Positions 1 through 10,720 of a DNA stretch of 64,000 bases are shown in pieces. The notes under the pieces were generated by a model, which made no database searches, was not told where the DNA came from, and was given only the letters and a program-made list of their open reading frames with translations. The position numbers were made by a program, and so were the translations under genes. The stretch covers positions 20,252 to 84,251 of the forward strand of contig NW_004086333.1 of the NCBI RefSeq assembly GCF_000220395.1. The letters run 5' to 3'. This DNA is from Ichthyophthirius multifiliis (lineage: Eukaryota; Ciliophora; Oligohymenophorea; Hymenostomatida). Numbering within the stretch: position 1 is the stretch's first letter; each line of letters opens with the position of its first letter.

Positions 1-66
1 AATAAAATTAAATTAAATATATAATATAAAATAAATACATTTTAAATTTTTAAATTAAAAAATAAG

Positions 67-1000
67 TGGTGTAAAGAAGACATATTTTCGAAAGACTTTT
101 TGATATTTCCTTTAAATTTGCCTGAACATTGGTCTGTTATAATTGTTTGTAATCATAATAAATTGATTAACGGAGAGACATAATAGTCAAATTCAAATTA
201 CCTAACAAAACCATGTATATTATATTTTGATAGTTTTAGATTATTAGATGAAAAATATTGTAATATGATAAGATTCTTTTTAGATAAAGAATATTAAACA
301 AAAAAATAAAATATCTATAATAAGCCCATTGATTTTACTTAATAATCTTTACCATCATTTTAACCCTTAGTAAAAAATATTTATAGAATTAAATTTTAAG
401 AATTATTTTTTTATAAAAATAAATTAAAATATTTTATTTTATAAATAGATTCCAAGACAAGTAAATTATTTTGATTGTGGTCTTTATTTATTAGAATATG
501 TAGAAAATTTTTTAAATGATCCTAATGAAATCATAAGTGGTTTTGAATAAAATAATTTAGAAAGTTGGTAAAAATTGAAATGGTTTCCTCGTTCTAATGT
601 AAACAATAAAAGAAAATTAATCAAAGAACTTATTAAGGATTTATCTGAATTACCAAAAGAATAAGCAATTTAAAGATATTAAAGGAAGAGATAATTTATT
701 TATGATAATTGTAAAGATAAACTTGACGAATACGACTAAATTGACATGGAAAAATTTAATTAGCATTTAGAGTTAATATTTTAATAGTAATAAGAAGACG
801 AATTTCAAGATGAAGAAGATGATGATGATGATGATTCAAACTAAGAAAATTAAAGTCTTTCGGATACAGAATTTAAATCAATTAATGATTATTCGGATGA
901 AGATATTTATTTTTAGAATAATAAATAAAAGAGGCATCAGAAGTTATTGGATTTTTATATGAATCCTGTTTATAATTAGTATTTAGTATATGATAATTGA
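67..1000 (+). CDS. Ulp1/SENP-type SUMO protease, C-terminal part (5' end outside window)
   Basis: C48 cysteine protease that removes SUMO-like modifiers from proteins. The catalytic triad is visible in order: His-Trp at 127-132 (LPEHWSVIIV), Asp at 229-231 (LYFDS) and Cys at 476-478 (FDCGLYLLEY). The first exon piece (67-369) probably follows an intron ending with AG at 65-66, so the N-terminus lies to the left. A 79-nt GTA..TAG intron (370-448) separates the Asp exon from the Cys exon and joins in frame. The tail after the catalytic domain is acidic (run of Asp near 820-835) and ends at TGA 998-1000. Family assignment rests on the triad and spacing. The sequence does not decide between the SENP6/7 and Ulp1 branches. 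Confidence 0.85.
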
Positions 1001-1385
1001 AACATATTTAATTAAAAAATTGTATTTAATAGAATTATTATTTACTTAAAATTTATAAATCTAAAATTATATTTTATTATTAATTTTATATTCTATTTAT
1101 TTTTAAATGTTTAATGTTTATCAAACATTTATTATATAAAATATTTTTTAATAAAAAATAAACTAACTATTTAATAAATATTAAAACGTGACTTTTAATT
1201 ATGATTGTAATAAGTAATAAACATGAAGAAAAAATAATTAATTTATTTTCTAAATTTGTTAAATTAATTATTAAATATATAATTAAATTATTTTTTAATG
1301 TAAAAACATTTTTTTTCTTTTTTATATTTTTAATTTATTAAAATTATCACAAACAATTTCTATTTAATTTTTTAAAATTGTAAAT
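1001..1385. other. Intergenic A/T-rich spacer
   Basis: Almost pure A/T between the SUMO protease gene and the MORN locus. No reading frame, repeat or structure worth naming was seen. Confidence 0.7.
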
Positions 1386-2216
1386 ATGGAAAACAATTAT
1401 ATTGATGTAGCAATTTATATATAAAAATATTAATATCCCAGATAATTTATAAAGAGGAATAAGTGATTTAAGAGTAAAATATAAATATAAATAAATATTT
1501 TATATAAATAATATTATTCGTTTTTTTAATTACCAATTTAAATTAAAAGCAACAAAAAGTTATTGAAATAACATATTAATATAATTAAAATTTTCACCCT
1601 TCTCAGAAAAATTCTTTTTAAGAACAAAACTCCTCATAAACAATCTCACTTTCCTTCAATAATAACAGTATATCCAATAATTTTACAAAATTAATTGAGA
1701 CCAAACAAACTTATATAATATATAAATGAAAAATATTGGCCATTTGTCTTTGATAAAGGCTTAATTACTAAAATTTAGACATTAGTAATTTTAAAATGGT
1801 TTTATATATATATATGATAATGTAATGATTTAAAAGATTAATGAAAATATGATGAAGAACGGTATACTAATAAAATTTAAGGAAAATTAATTTTTTATCG
1901 TATGACTGTAGAAAGTATGAAAATTAATATACAAATGGATACGGAGTTATTACTTTTACTGATGGTAAGCAATTAATCTTTTTATTTTATATATTTAATA
2001 TTAATATTTATTTTTTTAATTAAAAGATTATTTAATGGTTAATGAATAAACGGAGTTTAAACTGGTAAAGTAATTTATATGAATTCTAAGAGAATTAAAT
2101 AAAATATAAACAGGTATAAAGTAAAAATATGAAAAAAGATAAGTATTTATTTTTTAAAAAATGAATTTATAATTTAGCAAAAAAATGAAGATAATAATAT
2201 CGATTGTAAAGATTAA
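1386..2216 (+). pseudogene. Decayed MORN-repeat protein gene
   Basis: MORN repeats (membrane occupation and recognition nexus, consensus YxGxWxNGxxxGxG) are recognisable but cannot be read in one frame. Starting at ATG 1386, pieces include a Ser/Asn-rich stretch (about 1570-1730), EKYWPFVFDKG (about 1727), YDEERYTNKIQGK (about 1850-1890), YTNGYGVITFTDG (about 1928-1965) and INGVQTGKVIYMNS (about 2045-2085). The pieces lie in different frames and are cut by TGA codons. In one repeat TGA sits where MORN repeats carry Trp. An intron-like segment (about 1465-1550) may be real. I infer a pseudogene, although some breaks could be sequence errors as elsewhere in this window. Confidence 0.6.
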
Positions 2217-2673
2217 AAATAGAAATTATGTTTTTTTAAAAAACTAATAAATAAATAAATATTATATTTTTACCTAAAAATATAATATTTAAAATAATAT
2301 AGTGCACAAAAAATTAATTATTAATCATTAAAGAATTTATTTTATATAAACTAAATTATTTATTATGCTGATTTGTAGTCATAAAAGTTTAACTATTTTT
2401 CTACCTCTAAACAAAACATTAAATTTTTATTGTTTAACTTTGTTTTTTATTTTTATTATTATTTTTATTTTTATTTAATATTTTAATTATCGATTATTTT
2501 ATTTATCTTTTTCATACTTATAATTTATAATTTTTGTATTTAAATATATTATAAATAATAATATTAAAATTAAAAAAATTATTTTGAGACTAAATTGAAT
2601 TATATTTAAAAAAATACTAAATAAAAAAACAGTTTTACTTATTTTATTAATTTATTTGAAATAAAAAAATATT

Positions 2674-4132
2674 ATGATAAAAGATAAGCTTAATCTTTAA
2701 ACAAATTTAAGAGCTAGCCATTTTACATTAGGAAATGACTAAAGTAACATAATCCTTTTATTTTATAAAATTAAAAAAAGAGCATTTATAATACTAAACA
2801 ATTCACAGAAAAGATTATACACCAAAAAAAGCTTAACATGAATAATCATAAGATCTAAAATTAATGAATAGTCATTTTGCATTAGGAGAAGAAAAAAAAC
2901 AATGGATATATAATACTACAAATAACGTTGCTTATCCTTTCCACAAAGGAACACATAAAGCTGGATTAGAAGAAGCAAGATAAAGAGATTTGCGAACCCA
3001 TCATTTTTAATTTGGTTCTTACGGTCCAACAGTTCATACTCATAATAACTTAACATATGACACTAAGCCAGTTTAATAGAATTTGCAGAATGAAAGAGAA
3101 GCATAGAAAGCTAAAATGAGAAGACATAATCATTAATTTGCGGAAAGTGAAAGAATAGAAATGACAAGTAACTATAATGATTAATATAATAAGTAATTAG
3201 ATCCCAATGCATTAAGATAAGGATTAAGTGCTGCTGATATAATGCAAAAAGTAGTTAATTTGAGAAACTCTCATATAGTTTTTGGAAAAGAAAATCTTCC
3301 AATGAAAACCATCCAACAATCAGACTACACAAGAAAACCAGAAGCAAAAATAGAATAAAAAAATCCTGCACTCCAGTAATCTCATTTTGAATTAGGAAAC
3401 TAAAAAAATACATTTACGACAACAAATAGAGAATTTCATAATGAATAACCACTTGTATAAAATCGATTAGCAGAAGAAACTTAAAAAGATCTCAGAGCAA
3501 GCCATTTTATGCTCGGGTAAGATTAATAATAATATAATACGGAATTTACAGGAAATTTTAAAAACCATTAGCTTAATGGATTTAAGAAAATAAATTTAGA
3601 TGAAAAGTTCTTCAAAAATAACTTTACACACACTAATCCTGATGGAAAGACGAACTATAATTCTACTTATAAAACCTATATGAAATTCCCTGAAACAGCA
3701 AAATTAGAACCAAGTAGAGAATAAAATATGGATAGAAGATCCAACTTTTAACTTGGATAATAAGCCAATTAATGGAAAACAGAATTCTAAGATTAATATT
3801 TTAAAAATAATGGAAAACCTTCTATTTTATAATAAGATTAAAAAGATAATTTAAGAAAAAGTCATTTTTAATTCGAAGATATGAAAAACGGTTAGTATTC
3901 TACAGAATAAAAATCTTAATTTACTAATAAAAATATTAATTAGGCTAGAGGTGTATTAGATCCTTAATTATAAAAAGATTTAAGAACACATCATTTTGAA
4001 TTTGGGGCATAAAAAGGTTTGTATGAAACTACTCATAAAAAGCATTATGTTAAATACGATAATTATTAAAAAGCTTAATTTAATTATTAAAAAGCAATGG
4101 ATTTGAGAGCAGATCATTTTTAAGTTAATTGA
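2674..4132 (+). CDS. L-R-x-x-H-F-x-L/F-G repeat protein, putative axonemal/microtubule protein
   Basis: ATG 2674, a 37-nt intron (2744-2780, GTAAC..AAG) that joins in frame, stop 4130-4132; 473 aa. About eleven copies of a short motif recur every 30-60 residues: LRASHFTLG, LMNSHFALG, LRTHHFQFG, LRNSHIVFG, LQQSHFELG, LRASHFMLG, RRSNFQLG, LRKSHFQFE, LRTHHFEFG and LRADHFQVN at the very C-terminus. Between motifs the chain is polar and rich in Asn, Gln, Lys, Thr and Tyr, with no TM segment or enzyme motif. Spaced short repeats of this sort are typical of microtubule inner or surface proteins of cilia; that role is an inference and I cannot name the family. The repeat itself is seen directly. Confidence 0.8.
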
Positions 4133-4157
4133 TTTTTATTTTATATATATTTATATA

Positions 4158-4204
<47 letters not shown>

Positions 4205-4471
4205 ATTTATATATAATTATTTTTATAATAGAAAGATTTTATAATTATATTAATATTATATATCTTTTTTATTTGTTTTGACATTTTGTTTATTTTTTAA
4301 ATTAACTATTTCTTCAAAAAAAATTAAAATTTTTTTCTATCTTTTTTATATGATATAATTTTTTAACAAAATTTATCCAAAATCTTAGATAATATTTACT
4401 TTAGATAAAATAATATCTAATTATTGAAAATAAATAATAACTTAAATATGTTAAAAAAAATGTTTTGTATA
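4133..4471. other. Intergenic spacer between convergent genes, with a (TA)n tract
   Basis: The 3' ends of the repeat-protein gene and the minus-strand Gln-rich gene face each other here. The only structure seen is a nearly perfect (TA)n tract at about 4160-4215; the rest is featureless A/T. Confidence 0.7.
4160..4215. repeat. (TA)n microsatellite
   Basis: About 55 bp of alternating TA with a few interruptions, just downstream of the repeat-protein stop codon. Confidence 0.9.
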
Positions 4472-6745
4472 TCATAATTGATATTATTAATTTTCTTATT
4501 TTTAATTTTAATTAGATAGCTTATCATTATTAATTTCATTTTATTTTATTTGATTTTTTACATTAGGACTTTAACTTTATTTATTTTCAAAAACAATTTC
4601 TTTTTTTAATTTTTATCTTGATTTTCATTCAATTCACTTTCTGAATCAATAATTAATTAATTTTTACGTTCTGCATATGAAAAATATTGTTTTTCACTGT
4701 CTTAAAATGAATTTGTTGCTTTTTAAGATTAGTTCTTTTCTTTGTCATTAGATATTAAAAGATTTTATTACTACTATATCTTATTATTATATAATAAAAT
4801 ACATATATTATGTTTAAGTAAAATATTTTTTTTATATACTTTTTCTTTAATTTAATTATTTTTGTTTATTATATTTTTTTAACCCATTAATTCTTAAATA
4901 CCCTTTTACAATTATTATTCATATTATAATTGATTTTATTTTAAATATTACTATTATTATTACTAAATTTATAATTAAAATAATTATTATAATTATTATT
5001 AATCTAACTTAGGTAAAGTACTATTTTATTAATTTTAAAAATTCATTAATTATTAACTTAATAATCTTTAATACTATTATTAATATTATTATATTTGGAT
5101 TTATTAATATTATGAAGCATTTATTTAATTTTCATATTCATTCTTTTTTAAATAAATTTTGAATAAATACATAAATTTATACTTTTTTATATATAAATTA
5201 AATAATTGATTTACAAATTTTCTTTCTCTTAATTTTCTTGCATTAAATGTAGGATCTTCTTAATTAGTATCACTTTTTTTATTCTATATAATAATTATTT
5301 TTTAATTGCAAAATTAAATATATATAAATATAGTACTTTATTAAAATGAATAAAATATGCGATCGCAACATGTGTAGCATTTCTTCTAAAAGGTTAATCT
5401 TTTTTTGCTTTTAGAATATTATTTACACTTGATTAGTTTTACAAAATATTTGTATTTTAATTCATCTATTAATTATTTTTTTAAGGTACCTTTTTAAATA
5501 TTAGGATAAAACAACATAAATTATATTACTTATTATTAATTTTAAATAATCTTCTATAAAATTTAAACCGCATTAGGATTTTACAATAATGAATAAGTAT
5601 TTTACTAAATTAACTTTGTCTAATCGACAAAATATTATTAATCTCCTCCCAATAAAAGGTTTAATCCTTAAGGTGTATTAATTACTTTTAACAACTCTTA
5701 CATTTTTTATTAAATTGGCTACTATTCATATTATTTGGGTTATTATTGTAGATTTCCTAAAAGTAATTACTCTTTTTATATAAATATAAAATTTATTAAA
5801 TAAAAAAATAGTATACATGTTAAAAGTTATTAAATAGATGGTTATTAAGTTTTTTAGACATTATTTTAATAATTTTTTTTAATATCTTACTATAAATTAA
5901 TTTTATTTAAATTTTCATAAAGTTATTTAAGAGAATTTTATAAATTATTATTTTCTGTAGATTTTTACTATTTAGAATTAACTTAGCTATTCTAAAGAAC
6001 AGATAAATCAGTTTAGTCTTCTTTAAATCTATAATAACCATCTTTTTTTTTTGTTTATTAATTTTCGATTGAAGTATCATTATTTTCTATATTTTTGTTT
6101 TAAAATATTTATTTTTTTATTTGTTAATTGTATTATAATTTATTATTTTTTATTTTAAAATTTAATAAATTTTTATACCTTTTTTTTTTTTGTAAAGGAT
6201 TCTCATGAATATTTTATATTTAGTTTGCTTGCTTTTTTTGTATTTATTTTTAGTTTTTCTTTTTATTTTATTCTTTTGCTCCTTTGTTTAACAAAAAATT
6301 TTACTAATATAAATTTTCTAATAATTTAATACTTTTGTTTATTTCTGTAATTTATTCCACTACTATTTTCACTATTTCCTAAAATTCTTCATCATTTACA
6401 TAATTCTTTTTTTTGCTGTGACCTTTACATCCTGTGAATTCTTAATCAATATTCTGATTATTTATTATTAAATTATAAATATTATTATCAAATAAATTAT
6501 TATAAAAGATGTATTTTATTTATAAAATATTATCATTATAAACAAAAATATTATAAATTTATAAAAAAAAAAATATATTTTTAAAGAAGAAATAAAAATA
6601 AATAATAGATTTAAAAGAATACTTAGTTTTTATCTATTTCCATAACTTATAATTTATCCTTTTGTAGTAAATCTTCGGAATTTATATGGATTTTTTTCTT
6701 ACACTCATTAAATAAATATTTTTATTTTTGAAACCAATTTTATTA
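4472..6745 (-). CDS. Gln/Asn-rich hypothetical protein with several introns
   Basis: Not recognised. On the minus strand a long coding signal runs down to TGA (complement of 4472-4474). Readable pieces include EFTGCKGHSKKK and a helical segment (about 6330-6440), DGYYRFKEDQTDLS (about 6010-6050), LLLGGDQQYF plus QNPNAVQILQ (about 5570-5670), a poly-Gln region (about 4930-5080) and a Ser/Asp/Glu-rich tail. Probable introns are 6454-6622, 6087-6178, one near 5770-5815 and others near 5180-5440. The frame breaks at a T7 run (4601-4607) and apparently at a T12 run near 6180, each as if one base were missing. The start is uncertain: coding character extends to about 6745, but the first good ATG is at 6641-6643. 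The upper limit is approximate. Confidence 0.55.
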
Positions 6746-7609
6746 TATTTATTAATTATAATTTTAAACAACTTTTATTTTATTTTGTATTATATATTAT
6801 ATATTATATATTTCTATTTTTGAAGAAAAAAATTATATAAATCTAATTTATAATAATTATTTTAATTAATTTATAATTTTTTAAAAATTAAAATTAGTTT
6901 TTTTAATATTTTATCTAATTTATTATTTTATTTTTCTTTTTTATAATAAAATATTTAACAAAATAATATTTTTACATGTTCATAAATCTTATTTTTATTT
7001 TTATATTATTCTTAATACTTTAATTTTTTATATAAATATTTTTAATATTTACATTTTTTTATTATTAAACTTATAAAATAATATTTTTTTTGTCATATTA
7101 AATTATTTTTATTTGCCATATTTTATAAATTATTTTTATATTCATTTATTAAATTCATTTATAGATTAGAATTAATATTTATTTTATATAATACAATATG
7201 TTTTAATATAATAAATTATTAAAAATTTTATTATTAATTTTTATTTAAAATAAACTTTTTAAAAAATAATGGTTTTTAATTGTTAATAAATTTTTCATAA
7301 TTAAATTATAATATATATATGATTTAAATCATATATTTTTTTTATTATAATTAAATATTAAATAAAAAAAATTACTTATTTTTTAATATTTTATTTTTAT
7401 AAATATTTAATTTAATTTATGATAATGTTCTTAAAATTTTATTTTATTAATATTTTTTAATTTAAATTTATTTAAATAATTATTATATATTTTTTTTTAT
7501 AATTTAATTAACCTATATAAATTAATATTAAGAATAAAATAAGAATACTATAATTTATATTAAAATAATTTTTTTTTCAAATAATAAATATATTTTAATA
7601 AGAAGAGTA

Positions 7610-7836
7610 TTTAGAAACATTTAAGACGAGGTCAAACGAGATGAGAAAATAATATACAAGATGAAGTGAGTTATGTTTTGCAATGATTCTATTTATTTTT
7701 TATATATCTCTTTTATAAAATAAATAACAAAGTATGCTGGATAATATTAGAAAATTAATATATCATATATTCAAGCTTATATAAGCGCATTTTTAAAGTG
7801 CGGCTTAGTAAATATATTAAAATTTACTTTTTTATT
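7610..7836 (+). ncRNA. Candidate small non-coding RNA with two terminal hairpins and a T run
   Basis: This island is clearly richer in G and C than its surroundings and has no convincing protein frame on either strand. Near its right end is a stem TAAGC-GCA / TGC-g-GCTTA with one bulged G (about 7780-7808). It is followed by a second hairpin GTAAAT / ATTTAC (about 7808-7828) that runs into TTTTTT, as expected for RNA polymerase III termination. No known snRNA, snoRNA or 7SL box was recognised, so class and boundaries are guesses. It could also be a chance GC-rich remnant. Confidence 0.3.
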
Positions 7837-7896
7837 ATTTAAGGTTTAGAAAAATATTGGAAATAAAAAAAAAATTTAAATAATTTTGGTTTTTTG

Positions 7897-8040
7897 ATGT
7901 TTATAAAATTGAATAAACATATTATTTATACACTGCAAGTTATTGATGTAAAAAATGAATATATTGGCATCCATGTTAATAAATTTACGTAATTAGCCTA
8001 CAGGTTGTGGAAATAAACTTACATAATTATAATTTTAAGC
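7897..8040 (+). CDS. Possible short ORF or gene remnant
   Basis: From ATG 7897 the plus strand reads a stretch with ordinary protein composition (for example LQVIDVKNEYIGIHVNKF and LAYRLWKQTY) before running into the (TA)n tract. No family was recognised and the true 3' end is unclear. It may be a fragment of a lost gene. Confidence 0.2.
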
Positions 8041-8047
8041 GAAAATA

Positions 8048-8085
<38 letters not shown>

Positions 8086-8095
8086 ATATATTATA
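8048..8095. repeat. (TA)n microsatellite
   Basis: About 45 bp of TA repeats with one short interruption. Confidence 0.9.
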
Positions 8096-8877
8096 AAATA
8101 TAATTTATATTAATGTTTCAAAATTTCATATTTTTATCTTTAATTTTTTTTTTTTAAATTATTTATTTAAATATTTGATGAATTATTATATAAATCAACA
8201 AATTAATTCATGAAAAAATTTTTACATATAATAATATTTAATTTTTATTTATATATTCAATTATTAATTTAATATAAATTGTTTTTTGCCATAATTTTAA
8301 ATATTTGTTTATTTTTTTGACTGGAATAATTTAATTTTTTGTTCTTTTATTTTTTATTTACTTTAATATTTTTTTGTTATTATTATTTTAATAATTTACT
8401 AAAGTTTTAAATTTTTAACCTAGTACTATTCCTCATGTTATCAACCCTTTTTAATTATATATTTAAATTATTGGAATTTTAAATAATAAATAATCATCCT
8501 AAAATTACAATTTTAAATAAATTAAATAGGATTTAAAAAAGTTAAATTATTTTTCTATTCATTTTAATTAAGATTTTATTTCTTATCTTAAACTAGTTTG
8601 ATTTGGCTTTAATAATTATTTTATATTGATTAAATTGTTAATAAACATTTATATTATTAAGATTTTAGACATATATTTTTAAAAATAATAATCAAAAGAA
8701 TATAAATTATTAATTATAAAATTTTTCTTTCTTATTTAAATTAATGCTTATATAATTAATATATTTTATATTTTAAATCTACATATAACATTTATTTATT
8801 TTTATACATGAAAATATATAAAAAATTTCTACTTTTCTATTAGTGTATTTATTCAAGTAAGTACAGTTGATTTCTTA

Positions 8878-9090
8878 TCATTATTAATTAAGATATTTGA
8901 TAGAATTACTATTAATATTTTTATATATTCTTAAAAATTACTAGCAAAGAGTATAGTATAAAATTTATTAATTTTATATTACCTACTAATTCATCAATAC
9001 AATATTTTAATTATTCAAAGTAATATTTATATCTAAATGATATTTTTTATGATTTTTTTAAAAGTCACCTTATCTGATTAAAATTTCTTA
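8878..9090 (-). CDS. Possible exon pair of an unrecognised minus-strand gene
   Basis: Minus-strand reading gives ISFRYKYYFEQLKYCIDEL, then a GTAGGT..TAG segment that behaves like an intron, then a short in-frame piece ending at TGA (complement of 8878-8880). The upstream side is closed by TGA, so another intron or a break would be needed. No ATG or family was identified. Confidence 0.2.
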
Positions 9091-9413
9091 ATTTTTAGAA
9101 ATATTTAGTTATTTTTTTTTTCATTTTAATTTTTTTTTATATATATTTTTAGTATTAATCTTGAAAAGGGATAAATAAATATTTTACTCTTACTTATCTT
9201 TAGATAAATTTTTAAATTTTAACATAACATATGATTTATTTTTATTAATATTATATTTCTATAATTATTTTTTATTAAATTATATTTTAATTTTTATATT
9301 TAATATATAAATTTTGTAATTATATATATTTTTTTTTAATTTTATTAAAAAAATTAAATAAAATATTAATTGTTATAATATTTTTAAAAAAAGTATAACA
9401 TAAAAAACACAAA

Positions 9414-10367
9414 ATGTAAAATTAGCTTCTTCCTAAAGGAAAGCCTGAAATAAATTAAAATTTTAGAATATAATTAAGCTAAAATATATATTTAGGAGAA
9501 AATCCTTTTTGCTGTATTTCACCATTTTAGAAATTAACCAATATATAAATAAATTAAAACATAGTAAATATAAATAATTATTAAAAAAGAAATATACCAT
9601 AAGAAGAAGAAAAATTATTTAGAATGTTAGATAACTTATAATCAAAAATAACAACTAATTAAGTTTAATTTAATTAAAGTTTTAGTAGTACTGATGAAAT
9701 AAGTGAGAAAAATGAGAAAATAAACGTATTTAATGAAACTTTTTAAGAATTTAGCTATAATTATGAAAATAAAGAATAAATTTAAAACATAATTTAAATA
9801 AAAACAGAAGAAGATTAAAAATAAAGTATTAAATAGAAAAAAATATAAAATAAAAGTAAGCCTAAAGTGATTTAACAAAGGATATAAGATAAGAATAAAA
9901 ATAGCAAAACTTAATAGTTTCCTTGCTTTTTTAAAAAAGTTGTTACATATCAAAATAAAAAAGGATCTTAGATTTAAGGATTAGTTCAAATAAAATCAAC
10001 TAATAATATAAGTATTGAAGAAAATAAAGAAAATATTGATTTTTAGTATTCTAATAGAGTCTATAATAATTAATATGAAATAAATCCCAAATAAATTTCT
10101 TTTAATTCTAAAAATTAAAACTTTTAAAAAAATATTAGTCAATATAATAGTATTATAAAATCCGAGTAATCCGCAAAACCTAAATAAAATAATTAATAAA
10201 AATTACTTACTAACAAAAGCCTTAATAAATAATAACCTATAAAAACTGCTATAAGTTAATTAAGTAATTATAGCACATAACAAACAAAAACTTATAATCT
10301 AAAGGTTATTTTAAGGAACTCTTCGACATAAAATCATTTAGGATAATTCAAATATTTCAGAAATTGA
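9414..10367 (+). CDS. Ser/Asn/Gln-rich hypothetical protein
   Basis: Single-exon gene from ATG 9414 to TGA 10365-10367, 317 aa. No domain or family was recognised. The N-terminus includes LGENPFCCISPF. The middle is rich in Ser, Glu, Lys and Gln (FSSTDEISEKNEK near residue 85) and the C-terminus is basic and polar, ending KYFRN. There is no signal peptide or TM segment. It is probably a disordered cytoplasmic or cytoskeletal protein, which is an inference from composition only. The unbroken frame of about 950 bases and typical codon use support a real gene. Confidence 0.75.
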
Positions 10368-10720
10368 TAGTAATATTATATATTATATATAATTTAATAT
10401 TTTTTAATTTTATTGTACTTTTTTTCATCAATGTATAAAACTATATTTAAAACATTAATTTTTTTATAATATTAAAAATTATATAATTTAAAAATAATAT
10501 AAAGATATGTTTCCAATTACAATTTTTTTTTAAAAAAAATAATAATATTAAATTTTAAATTATATAAAAGTAATTTATTTATTTCTAACTTTGAATAATA
10601 TAAATAAAATTTATTATTATAAAAAAATTGATATTATTATTTTATTAAAAAAGTTATAAAAATAATATAATGAAAATATATTAATAAATTAAACATTATT
10701 AATTATTGTATATTAATAAA
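10368..10720. other. Intergenic spacer between convergent genes
   Basis: A/T-rich, nothing recognisable. Confidence 0.7.

Larger units (their letters stand above)
6746..9413. other. Gene-poor A/T-rich stretch (about 2.6 kb)
   Basis: Mostly over 90% A/T with no long reading frame. Three patches of higher G+C stand out and are listed separately: a possible small RNA (about 7610-7836), a short ATG reading frame (from 7897), and a possible minus-strand exon pair (about 8878-9090). A (TA)n tract lies at about 8048-8095. Confidence 0.6.
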
